A model generated the notes under the pieces. That model saw only the letters and a program-made list of their open reading frames with translations. It had not been told where the DNA came from and ran no database searches. A DNA stretch of 64,000 nt, taken from assembly GCF_000429165.1 (NCBI RefSeq), contig NZ_AUBI01000010.1, positions 1-64,000 of the forward strand. Reading direction: 5' to 3'. The DNA is from Acetobacter nitrogenifigens DSM 23921 = NBRC 105050. Its GTDB lineage: Bacteria > Pseudomonadota > Alphaproteobacteria > Acetobacterales > Acetobacteraceae. The translations under genes were made by a program, and so were the position numbers. Positions within the stretch are counted from its first letter, which is position 1. Each line of letters begins with the position of its first letter. Positions 25,657-33,606 of this stretch are shown piece by piece.

Positions 25657-26456
25657 ATTTTTCACCCTTGACCGCGCTTATGTTGTTTCCGGACTGCGGG
25701 AGCGGCTGTGACCCGGTTTCCGCCAAATGGCCACTTAAATCGTATTCCGCAAGGATGTTATATGTGGTGCGCCCACAAAAGACGCCAGTCGACCACGAGA
25801 CCGGTTCTAGAAGAGCGCGATAGAAACGAGCGCTTATTACATACAGTCGCGTTCCAGTTGTTTGTGCGCAGCATAGGCGGTCTTCCCCCCCCCTGAATGA
25901 AGTTTCTTCAGTCCACGAAACAGGGTGTGTTTCAACGTAGAGGATATTGCTTGAAGACAGGCTTCAGCCGGTCGACGCTATTGGCGACGCAGACATCATC
26001 AAGCGTCGCCGCCGATTCATAGATCGCCAACAAGCTAGCGCAGATCTTCACTCATAGCCGCGCCTCACGATCCCTTACAGTTGCTCACTGGCAGCTCGGT
26101 CAGAATAACGGGCAACGCGATGCGCAACGTCGGGTCCGCGCCACTTCTGGCGACGATGATCCGGGCGAAGGACCGGCTGTCGCATTCTCGTTCGGGCGCA
26201 GCGTCAGTATGCTTGAGGACGGCGTCGCCATGCGGCTGCCCCCAAGCAACGTCGGCCTGTCCAACACGAAGAAGGATGACGGACGCGCCGAGGCGGCGAT
26301 GCTGGCGCGGTTCGCTTTGAGGTCGAGCGAACAGAATCACGCCTCACAAGCACGCTCGGAGGCTCCCTAAACGCAATCCGTATGAGGGACAACACGAGGG
26401 ACGGAGAAGCGCACAAACACGCTAGTTTTTTGTTTTTATAAGGGACTTTCTGAAAA
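25657..26456. other. Gene-poor region preceding the tRNA-Asn mini-island
   Basis: An 800-base stretch. A frame open for about 117 codons (26021-26370, plus strand) lacks a start codon near its beginning and any recognisable motif; it may be a gene remnant or chance. No RNA or mobile-element hallmark is seen. Confidence 0.4.
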
Positions 26457-26504
26457 GCTGGCTCCCGAAGCAGGACTCAAACCTACGACCCAGCGATTAA
26501 CAGT
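26457..26504 (-). repeat. Distal att-like copy of the tRNA-Asn 3' end
   Basis: These 48 bases repeat 27693-27740, the 3' two-thirds of tRNA-Asn, with two mismatches and in the same orientation. Beyond the copy the similarity ends. This is the usual trace of site-specific integration into a tRNA gene. Confidence 0.8.
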
Positions 26505-26560
26505 AGCGTGTTGACCAAAATACCATTTTATTATCAAGCAGTTACAAGGAATAAAATCAC

Positions 26561-26583
26561 GCTAAGCTGAACCAAGCTAAGTG
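26561..26583. repeat. AAGCTAA-type short repeats, left end of the mini-island
   Basis: CTAAGCTGAACCAAGCTAAG holds two near-identical units 10 bases apart. The same units recur at the other end of the island (27532-27550, 27611-27631). Confidence 0.5.
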
Positions 26584-26766
26584 ACAGTTTCTATAATGCC
26601 GGGTGTATTTTATTTTATAAATTATTTTTAATTTACGGAGCACGCTTAGCGTCCGGTTTGCGTGATCGAGAATAACGCTGTTTGGCTTATCGTAGCATCG
26701 AATGCGATATATCGAGGACCCACCATAAACTTCTGCTGAGTGTAGATTTTCCGCAACTGCGCCCTT

Positions 26767-27450
26767 TTAGGACATAATTACCGGTGAAGTGATCTCAACT
26801 ATCTTCATCCCCAAAATGTTCAAAGCGTAGCTAAATCGTTCTCCTGAGCGATCCACACAAAAAGGAAGTTCTTTTTTTGTATTAAAAGCTTTTCCGATGA
26901 GTCCTATCCTCTCTAAGTGCTTTACACTGAGGAATATCTCATCTTCTCCGATTGAAACTTGGGGCCATTTGTCTTTAATCAAAAAATCAAGAGCATCCCA
27001 CACACTGCCGTCTCCACGTTTAGACGTGTTTTTACTAAGGTCGCCCAAACATTTCAAAACCGCAGCATCAACGACCTCTAAGCTCTTAATGACCTCAATC
27101 CATTCTTTCCTAATCGATGATAGTTGACCTGTCAGTAATCTCGCAATCAGGGCGGCCCATAACTTTTGAAGCTCTTCACGATCCTCTTCCATAGCGGGTT
27201 CGAGGATTTCCTTGGCTACTTTTGCCGATACATCGTCAAGGCGCTGTTTCCCCTCAATCATCTTTTCAGCCATTTCCAGTTCGTACTGAAGATTCTTGGC
27301 CCTTCTCCGCCGCCTTATCGGGTCAATCCAGACATGTGCGATGGTCTCATAAACGGCATCATACAAACCAGGCACGTTCTTGATCGTGTGACCGATAGCG
27401 TCTGCTGCGTGGACTAACGATTCCGGGTCTTGAGGAATAAGTGAGTTCAT
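26767..27450 (-). CDS. Abi-alpha (DUF4393)-like protein, probable phage-defence gene
   Basis: A 227-residue, mostly helical cytosolic protein. The pattern PGLYDAVYETIAHVW, then MEEDREELQKLWAALIARLL, then EWIEVIKSLEVVDAAVLKCL is what I associate with the abortive-infection-alpha family DUF4393, in which a short EELxxLWAxLxA motif is followed by an xxExIxxLxxxDAxxL segment. GGAGG lies 4 bases before the ATG. Base composition is clearly lower in GC than the neighbours, and the gene is alone in a tRNA-bounded insert, both consistent with acquisition by transfer. Family assignment is from memory of motifs only. Confidence 0.6.
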   Translation of the reverse strand: MNSLIPQDPESLVHAADAIGHTIKNVPGLYDAVYETIAHVWIDPIRRRRRAKNLQYELEMAEKMIEGKQRLDDVSAKVAKEILEPAMEEDREELQKLWAALIARLLTGQLSSIRKEWIEVIKSLEVVDAAVLKCLGDLSKNTSKRGDGSVWDALDFLIKDKWPQVSIGEDEIFLSVKHLERIGLIGKAFNTKKELPFCVDRSGERFSYALNILGMKIVEITSPVIMS

Positions 27451-27531
27451 ACGTCCTCCAAAAGAGAACGTATCGTCTTATGCGTGTTGCGCGGCTCGCT
27501 GTCAGTTTTGGGTGTATAGCGCTTCGCACTG

Positions 27532-27550
27532 CAAGCTAAAACTAAGCTAG
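27532..27550. repeat. AAGCTAA-type repeats, right part of the mini-island
   Basis: CAAGCTAAAACTAAGCTAG contains two AAGCTA units. A further degenerate unit lies at 27565-27572. Confidence 0.45.
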
Positions 27551-27610
27551 GGGGCTTCTTCATATTAGCTAACCCATTGATTCCATTGGGCCTAACTTTG
27601 CACGCTCGGC

Positions 27611-27631
27611 ACTAAGCTAAGATAAGCTAAC
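27611..27631. repeat. AAGCTAA-type repeats next to the tRNA end of the mini-island
   Basis: CTAAGCTAAGATAAGCTAAC has two exact AAGCTAA units 9 bases apart, 60 bases from the tRNA boundary. Confidence 0.5.
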
Positions 27632-27694
27632 ACTGTTGTCAGCAGAACCAATCTGCAACCGTGCGACTAAATTCTTGAAATATATGGGAAAGGC

Positions 27695-27770
27695 TGGCTC
27701 CCGAAGTAGGACTCGAACCTACGACCCAGCGATTAACAGTCGCTTGCTCTACCAACTGAGCTATTCGGGA
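27695..27770 (-). tRNA. tRNA-Asn (anticodon GTT)
   Basis: The minus strand gives a complete 76-base cloverleaf: acceptor TCCCGAA/TTCGGGA, D arm AGCTCAGTTGGTAGAGC, anticodon loop CTGTTAA (anticodon GTT), T arm with GTTCGAGTC, and an encoded CCA end. Its 3' part is duplicated at 26457-26504. Confidence 0.95.
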
Positions 27771-27914
27771 CCAGCGGGGCACCGTATAGCCAAGGCAGCC
27801 CGGTGCCGTAAAGCCCCTGTGGCAAAGATTTTTTCGCCCGGCATTTTTGACATCCGGCGCGGCTGAGGGCAGCAAGGAGCCTGCAGGGCGCAGCCGGAGA
27901 CGCATCAGAAGCCT

Positions 27915-28961
27915 ATGACCGCGCAGGACGGAAAAAAACCGGCGACCGGGCGCAGGCGCGCCTTGATGCTGGCAGGCGGCGTAGCCGGCGCGGCGGCTGC
28001 GTATGGCGTGGCGACGCAGTTGCGCCACCCGACGAAGAGCCACCGTGAGCCGGATGGCCGCTTCAGGACCCTGACCCTGCGCTGGCCGCACGCGGATCGC
28101 GACCCGGTGCTGATCGTCGCGCGAGAGCGCGGGTTCTTCGCGAACTACAGCCTCGACGTCAAAACGCCCGGAGAGACACCCACGGGCAACAGCGCTATCA
28201 GCGAAATCGCGCAGGACCACGCGGTCGGCGCGGTCGCCCCTGCCCTCTCCTGGCTGCCACGGCTGCATGACGGAATTCCCGCTAAACTCGTGGCTGGCCT
28301 TACGGCAGGTTCCTTCCGGGTTCTTGTTCGCGTCAAAAGCGGTGTGACGCGACTGGAGAGCATCGTCGGGAAGACGATAGCGACGACTGACGAAGACAGC
28401 GCCGATCGGCGTTTTTTCTCGGTGCTGCTCCGCCGCAAGGGCATAGACGCAGACCGGAGCGTGAACTGGACCCTGCTCCCCATGAACGAGGTGTCGGGAG
28501 CCCTTGCCGCAGGAGATATCGACGGCGTCGTGGCGCATGATCCGTTTGCATGGACGCTGCTGACCGCGCCGGGCGCCGGGCTCAAGGAACTGGCCGGCTC
28601 AACCACTGGATTATATGCCGAGCGCGTAAATCTCGTGCTTGGCCTTACGGACGAATTCCTCGACAGCGACCCGGACGGAAGCGTCGCCCTCACCCTTGCG
28701 CTACGCGATACGTGTCGATGGATCGCGGCGCATACGGACGAAGTTTCCACGCTTCTCTCGCATCACCTGACTGACATGGATGACGACGCCGTCGATGCGA
28801 TGCTGGCCCATGAACCGCGGCCGGTTCACCTGCTTGGACGATGGCTGCGCGACCAGATGGCCCAATACGCGGACGAACTGAAGCTGATCGGCCGTCTTCC
28901 TGACGCTCTGGATTCCGGCGCATTCGCGAAATCGATCTGCCGCAACGTCCTGCACGTCTGA
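27915..28961 (+). CDS. Orphan ABC substrate-binding protein, nitrate/sulfonate/taurine family
   Basis: A 348-residue exported binding protein with a twin-arginine-like signal (GRRRALMLAGGVAGAAAAYG). The family core is VLIVARERGFFANYSLDV, LVAGLTAGSFRVLVRVKSG, IVGKTIATTDEDSADRRFFS and AAGDIDGVVAHDPFAW. It has no permease or ATPase beside it. Sequence patterns are close to the third sulfonate-type binding protein (19737-20783), suggesting a paralogue that feeds that transporter. It lies just 145 bases from tRNA-Asn on the side away from the island. Confidence 0.78.
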   Translation: MTAQDGKKPATGRRRALMLAGGVAGAAAAYGVATQLRHPTKSHREPDGRFRTLTLRWPHADRDPVLIVARERGFFANYSLDVKTPGETPTGNSAISEIAQDHAVGAVAPALSWLPRLHDGIPAKLVAGLTAGSFRVLVRVKSGVTRLESIVGKTIATTDEDSADRRFFSVLLRRKGIDADRSVNWTLLPMNEVSGALAAGDIDGVVAHDPFAWTLLTAPGAGLKELAGSTTGLYAERVNLVLGLTDEFLDSDPDGSVALTLALRDTCRWIAAHTDEVSTLLSHHLTDMDDDAVDAMLAHEPRPVHLLGRWLRDQMAQYADELKLIGRLPDALDSGAFAKSICRNVLHV

Positions 28962-29007
28962 ACGCGCTTAGGGGCGATGGCTGGAAGCAGCCCGCGCGGC
29001 GACCCGA

Positions 29008-29871
29008 TTATCCTATGGCCCCGTAACGCACGCCCGCCGCCTTGAGCCAGCGGCGATAGGCGACTGAAACCGAATCGGCGCGGGTGGGAATCTCCGCCTT
29101 GGGCGAAAGCGGCAGGCGCGCTGGGCGCTGGTTTTCCAGAATGATCCGGTCCTGCACGAAAATACGCTGCTGGAATTGCGCCAGTTCAGCTTGTGAAGAG
29201 GTTTCGTCAATCAGAAACATCACAGGATAGGCGACCGAACGCTCCTGATCGACGGGCCTCACGAAAAGGCAGATCACGTCCGGGCGCGTCGGATCGTTCG
29301 GGCAGGACTTGTAAAGCAGGGTCAGAAACGGCGCCGCCACGCGGTAGGCGTAATCCGTGGTCATGCCGCCAACCGACGACCGCGCCGCCTGCGGCTGCTC
29401 GAACCGGCACTCCGTCGCCCAGATTTCATCGACGTCGACACGATGCTCCGTTCGGTAAGGCGCGACCTCGGTGATTGGCTCCGCGCCGAGGATATTGGTG
29501 TGGACGAACGGGAAATGCGCCATGTCGAGAAAATTCTCGACGACCCGCAGGCCTGATGTCCGCACATTGATGGCCCCACAGGGCACGACGCGACGATCGG
29601 GTTCCGCAGCCTCCGCGATCTCGACGACGTCACCCTTCGGACGCCCCAGCGTTGTCCAGAGACAGGCGTGAGCCTTGCGCGCTGGTAGTAAAGCGGCCGT
29701 GTCCGCGCGCCGCACCGCGAACCCATCGCCGTCGCCTGAAACCAGAAGGTCGTGACCCAGCAGACGGACCCTCGTTTCCCCCGCCGTCAGGGACGCAAGA
29801 AACGCAACGGGATACCATTGGTCCAGAATCGCCCGGTCGTCATCTTCCGGCCGCGCCGCTATGTCAGTCAT
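29008..29871 (-). CDS. Ring-hydroxylating oxygenase catalytic protein lacking the Rieske domain (NdmC-like architecture)
   Basis: Residues 111-124 (VENFLDMAHFPFVH) give the non-haem iron site, with Asp116, His119 and His124; FVQDRIILENQ supplies the third ligand Asp241. The first 75 residues keep the start of a Rieske-oxygenase N-terminus (DQWYPVAFLASLTAGE) but the CxH...CxxH cluster motif is absent. So only a mononuclear iron domain of 287 residues remains. In caffeine-degrading Pseudomonas, NdmC has this design and borrows a Rieske centre from NdmD. ATG 29871 is preferred to in-frame starts upstream. The purine-type transporter genes lie upstream on the same strand. Confidence 0.75.
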   Translation of the reverse strand: MTDIAARPEDDDRAILDQWYPVAFLASLTAGETRVRLLGHDLLVSGDGDGFAVRRADTAALLPARKAHACLWTTLGRPKGDVVEIAEAAEPDRRVVPCGAINVRTSGLRVVENFLDMAHFPFVHTNILGAEPITEVAPYRTEHRVDVDEIWATECRFEQPQAARSSVGGMTTDYAYRVAAPFLTLLYKSCPNDPTRPDVICLFVRPVDQERSVAYPVMFLIDETSSQAELAQFQQRIFVQDRIILENQRPARLPLSPKAEIPTRADSVSVAYRRWLKAAGVRYGAIG

Positions 29872-30010
29872 CCCGCCCTTCTCCGTGCCGACAATCGGCC
29901 GCCTGCAGCCGCCTGGTCCATCTTCCGGCACGCCGTCGGCAACGACGGCGCCCTGGGGATGACACGCCCCACGCCCGGAACAGCCCTCCTTCCGGCCTGC
30001 GGCTGCGACC

Positions 30011-30949
30011 TTAGCGCACCGAACGGTAATATGGGGCGCCAAGCGCAGCGGGGGCCGCCATGGCGCGGCGCATGCGTTTCCACAGCACCACAGGAAGGAT
30101 GATGAAAGCCAGCGTGCCGAGATAAGGAAGCATGTTCAGCACCGGCGCCGCGATCGGCCAGCCGCGCGCCTGCCCCAGAAAGCCGATGGCGCTGATAAGC
30201 CCGAACAACAATCCTGCTCCGGCGGCGTTGAAGGGCCGGTAGCCGGAAAAAATCACCAGCGCGACCGCGATCCAGCCGCGACCAGACACCATCCCTTCCG
30301 ACCAGCTCGGGATGACCGCCAGGCTGAGATACGCTCCCGCCGCACCCGCGAACGCGCCGCCCACGACCGTATACCAGAACCGGATCGCCTGCACCGGAAC
30401 GCCCACAGCGTCCGCAGCAGCCGGATTCTCGCCAACCGCGCGCATGTTCAGACCATGGCGTGTGTGGAACAGCAGGATATGCAGCAGAGCCGGAAGGACC
30501 AGATAGATCGGGAACACCAGAAGATTTTGTCCGAAAAACGCAGGCCCGATCACCGGGATCGACGATAACAAAGGAATGGGCGTCGGCGTGAACGTCACGG
30601 GCAACGGCAGACCGGCCACTGAATGGCCGATGGTCGCCGACAGACCGAGACCAAGAAACGTCGTCGCCAGCCCGCACAGGACCTGATTGGCTCGCATGAC
30701 GACGGCGGCGAAGGCGAAGGCCGCGGCGCCCGCCGCACCGACGCAGATCGCCGCCAGAAGCCCGACCCACGGGCTCCCGGAGGCGAGCGCCGCAAGCGCC
30801 GCCGTCGCCGCGCCGATGGACATCAGTCCTTCCACGCCGAGGTCGGTCACGCCGACCCGCTCCGCCAGCGCCTCACCAAGCGCCGCAAGCGAGAGCACCC
30901 CGCCCGCCAGCGCCGCCGTCGTCAAAAGACCAGTCAGAAGCATGATCAT
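30011..30949 (-). CDS. ABC transporter permease, nucleoside/purine BMP type (NupQ-like)
   Basis: A 312-residue inner-membrane permease of the BPD_transp_2 family, with about nine hydrophobic segments. Characteristic runs are SLAALGEALAERVGVTDLGV near the N-terminus, HTRHGLNMRAVGENPAAADA in a cytoplasmic loop, and GAYLSLAVIPSWSEGMVSGR. It overlaps the upstream permease stop by 4 bases. It is the second of the two permeases in a BMP-type importer, which in bacteria typically transports nucleosides or purines. Confidence 0.86.
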   Translation of the reverse strand: MIMLLTGLLTTAALAGGVLSLAALGEALAERVGVTDLGVEGLMSIGAATAALAALASGSPWVGLLAAICVGAAGAAAFAFAAVVMRANQVLCGLATTFLGLGLSATIGHSVAGLPLPVTFTPTPIPLLSSIPVIGPAFFGQNLLVFPIYLVLPALLHILLFHTRHGLNMRAVGENPAAADAVGVPVQAIRFWYTVVGGAFAGAAGAYLSLAVIPSWSEGMVSGRGWIAVALVIFSGYRPFNAAGAGLLFGLISAIGFLGQARGWPIAAPVLNMLPYLGTLAFIILPVVLWKRMRRAMAAPAALGAPYYRSVR

Positions 30950-32010
30950 GCCGCAACCCCCGACCGGGTGGACGAAGCAGGCGCGACCGGTCGGTAATGC
31001 GCCAGTTCGTCGCCAATCGCGATCAGCAACAGCACGAGTCCTGTAATGGCGAGGACCGCCGTGGCCGCAAGCTGCTGCGTCTGCAACACAATGCCGGCGT
31101 CAAGGATCAGCGCCATCAGCAACGCCGCAGGAATAACCGCGAGGCAGGACCGCCGCGCCAGCACCGCCACGACAATCCCTAGATAGCCGAAATTATCCGC
31201 CATGCCGCCCTGCAACCGGTGCACCGTCCCGGCGACCTCGAACATGCCCGCCAGCGCCGCAAGCGCACCGGAGAGCAGCATCACGGCGATCACGCGGCCG
31301 CGCATCGGCATCCCGGCATAGCGCGCGGCGCCCGGATTGGCGCCGCTGACGCGCACTTCGTATCCCCAGCCTGTCCAGGTCATGATTGCCGCCAGCCCCG
31401 CCGCGATCGCCAGCGAAAGCGGAAATCCCCAATGCACGACGCCCCATAATTCGGGGATGGCGTCCGATATGCGACCAGAAGACGCAAGCGCCCCTGTAAC
31501 CCTGTCGCGCCATGGACCGGTCGCCAGCCAGTACGTAAGCAGCCCGGCCACGAAGTTGAGCAACAACGTGGTGATGATCTCGCTGACGCCCGCATAAGCG
31601 CGCGCAAGGGTCGGCACGATGATCCACGCCATGCCACAGGCGATCGCGGCCAAAGCCATAAGCGGCAGCACGACAATTTGCGGGCCGGGCAGATACAGCC
31701 CCACACCCGCCGCGCCGATCGCACCAAGGTAGAACTGCCCCTCCCCGCCGATGTTCCACAATCCGATGCGGCTGGTGACCGTGACGGCGGCGCCGGTCAG
31801 CACCAGGGGCGTCATGAAAAGCGCAAGATCCTCCAGCCCAAAACGGGAACCGACCGTCGAGTGCAACACCAGCTCGCCCAGAACGAACACGTCGCGCCCG
31901 GACAGCGCCAACAACACGCCTACGATCAACGCCGCAGCCACAAGCGCCGCGGCCCGCCACGCAAGCACCAGCCGGGCTGGCGCTGTGGGAAAGCGCTGAA
32001 ACCGTGTCAC
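30946..32010 (-). CDS. ABC transporter permease, nucleoside/purine BMP type (NupP-like)
   Basis: A 354-residue inner-membrane permease. LTGAAVTVTSRIGLWNIGGE near residue 75 is the NIGxEGQ-type motif of this family, and GYEVRVSGANPGAARYAGM in a cytoplasmic loop corresponds to the RxxGxNxxAA motif. It overlaps the ATPase stop by 4 bases and the next permease by 4 bases, so the ATPase and both permeases are translationally coupled. Confidence 0.86.
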   Translation of the reverse strand: MTRFQRFPTAPARLVLAWRAAALVAAALIVGVLLALSGRDVFVLGELVLHSTVGSRFGLEDLALFMTPLVLTGAAVTVTSRIGLWNIGGEGQFYLGAIGAAGVGLYLPGPQIVVLPLMALAAIACGMAWIIVPTLARAYAGVSEIITTLLLNFVAGLLTYWLATGPWRDRVTGALASSGRISDAIPELWGVVHWGFPLSLAIAAGLAAIMTWTGWGYEVRVSGANPGAARYAGMPMRGRVIAVMLLSGALAALAGMFEVAGTVHRLQGGMADNFGYLGIVVAVLARRSCLAVIPAALLMALILDAGIVLQTQQLAATAVLAITGLVLLLIAIGDELAHYRPVAPASSTRSGVAA

Positions 32011-33584
32011 GCCACGCCTCCACCCGACGCCGCATCCTCGCCCATATTGCGACCGCCCATCAGCAGCCCGATCCGTTCGATATCCGCGTCCTCTGCGTCG
32101 AGCGTCGCCATCAACCGCCCGTGGAACATCACTCCGATCCGATCTGACAGGTTAAGCAATTCCTCCAGATCCTCGGAAACCAGCACGATAGCGACGCCCT
32201 TGTCCCGCAATTCGGCAAAATAGCGGTGCATGGTCGCGATGGCGCCGATATCCAGCCCCCGGCTCGGATAGGCGGCCACCAGCACGCGGCTGGCGATGCG
32301 CATTTCGCGACGCGCGACCAGACGTTGCTGGTTGCCGCCAGACAGGTTGCGCACAGGAGCGCCGAAATCCGGAATACGGACCTCCGCGACGCCCGCGATC
32401 TCGCGCGCCAGCGCAAGCGCTGCGTCAGCGCGAAAGAGCCCGGAGCCGCCAATCGGCGGTGCCCGGTATTCACGAAGCGCCATATTGTCCGTAGTCCCCA
32501 GCGACGGCGCGAGGGCGCTGTGCAGCCGGTCCTGTGGAATATGTCCGACGCCTGAGCGTGCGAAAGCGTCTGCTCCGGGCGCCGCCGTCCGGCCGCCAAG
32601 CAGCACCTCGCCCTGCTCCGGAGACAGCAACCCCGTCAGAACCTCGGTCAGTTCACGCTGCCCGTTGCCCGCCACGCCCGCGATCCCGAGAATTTCCCCG
32701 CCGAAAACATCAAGCGTCACGTCCGACAGCGTCTCGATCCCGCGCTCATCGCGGACCGAAACGCTGCGCAGGCTCAACTCCGGCGCCGCGCCGCGTGGCG
32801 CGGCCCCCTCGGCGCGGGCGCGCATGTCCTGCGGAACGATCTCCCGCCCGACCATCGTCGCCGCCAGCATGCGCGGAGAGCACTCCCGCGTCTCCCACGT
32901 CCCGACATTGCGGCCGCCGCGAAGGATTGTGACGCGGTCTGAAATCTCCATGACCTCGTCAAGCTTGTGGCTGATGATGATGACGGCGTTGCCTCCGGCG
33001 CGAAACGCCCGCAGCGCCGAGAACAGGTCGCGCGCTTCCGCCGGAGTCAGCACCGCCGTCGGTTCGTCAAGGATCAGAAGCCGAGCCCGACGGGCGAGCA
33101 CGCGCAGAATCTCGACCCGCTGCTGCTCGCCAGCGGACAGATCCTCAACTCGCGCGGACGGATTTACTGGAAAGCCGAACTGTTCGGACAACGCCTGCGT
33201 TCTGGCCTCCAGAACGGCGGGGGACGCGTTCCGCGGCGTCTCCGACCAGCCAAGATGGATGTTCTCGGCCACTGTGAACGCGGGCACGAGCTTGAAGTGC
33301 TGATGCACCATGCCGACGCCTGCGCGGATCGCCTCCTGTGGGGATGCAAACTCGGTGCCGTATCCGTCCAGAATCATCTCGCCCGCGTCAGGCTGATAGA
33401 TGCCCGTCACCACGTTCATCAGCGTGGACTTGCCCGCGCCGTTCTCGCCCAGAAGAGCCAGGATCTCACCCGGACGAACATCGAGGCTGACGTCTTCGTT
33501 GGCGATAACGCCCGGAAAATATTTGCATATACCCACAAGTTGCAGAACCGGCGGGGTGCCTGGCGCAGCGGCAGGCATTTCCAT
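32007..33584 (-). CDS. ABC transporter ATPase with two nucleotide-binding domains (sugar/nucleoside importer type)
   Basis: A 525-residue cytoplasmic ATPase. The first domain has Walker A LLGENGAGKSTLM, signature LSAGEQQRVEILRVLA and Walker B LLILDEPTAVLTP. The second has a degenerate Walker A (GVAGNGQRELTEVL) and the signature LSGGNQQRLVARRE, as in RbsA-type proteins. ATG 33584 follows AGGAGG at 5 bases; a TTG at 33614 is less likely. It serves the two downstream permeases. Confidence 0.92.
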   Translation of the reverse strand: MEMPAAAPGTPPVLQLVGICKYFPGVIANEDVSLDVRPGEILALLGENGAGKSTLMNVVTGIYQPDAGEMILDGYGTEFASPQEAIRAGVGMVHQHFKLVPAFTVAENIHLGWSETPRNASPAVLEARTQALSEQFGFPVNPSARVEDLSAGEQQRVEILRVLARRARLLILDEPTAVLTPAEARDLFSALRAFRAGGNAVIIISHKLDEVMEISDRVTILRGGRNVGTWETRECSPRMLAATMVGREIVPQDMRARAEGAAPRGAAPELSLRSVSVRDERGIETLSDVTLDVFGGEILGIAGVAGNGQRELTEVLTGLLSPEQGEVLLGGRTAAPGADAFARSGVGHIPQDRLHSALAPSLGTTDNMALREYRAPPIGGSGLFRADAALALAREIAGVAEVRIPDFGAPVRNLSGGNQQRLVARREMRIASRVLVAAYPSRGLDIGAIATMHRYFAELRDKGVAIVLVSEDLEELLNLSDRIGVMFHGRLMATLDAEDADIERIGLLMGGRNMGEDAASGGGVA

Positions 33585-33606
33585 CCCGGCCTCCTGTGCG
33601 ACCGCG

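Larger units (their letters stand above)
26505..27692. mobile_element. tRNA-Asn-bounded mini-island with an abortive-infection-type gene
   Basis: About 1.19 kb of visibly AT-rich DNA lies between the tRNA gene and the partial tRNA copy. It holds one gene (26767-27450) and AAGCTAA-type repeats near both ends (26561-26583, 27532-27550, 27611-27631) that may be recombinase arm sites. No integrase is present, so it is either a remnant or a satellite mobilised in trans. Confidence 0.65.

Noticed and set aside
26021-26370. Open plus-strand frame of about 117 codons left of the mini-island
   Set aside because: No start codon near its beginning and no recognisable motif; several frames are open here because of GC bias, so a remnant cannot be told from chance.
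32296-33303. 335-codon plus-strand frame opposite the double ABC ATPase
   Set aside because: Shadow frame rich in Arg/Ser/Pro; the minus strand carries both Walker and signature motifs.
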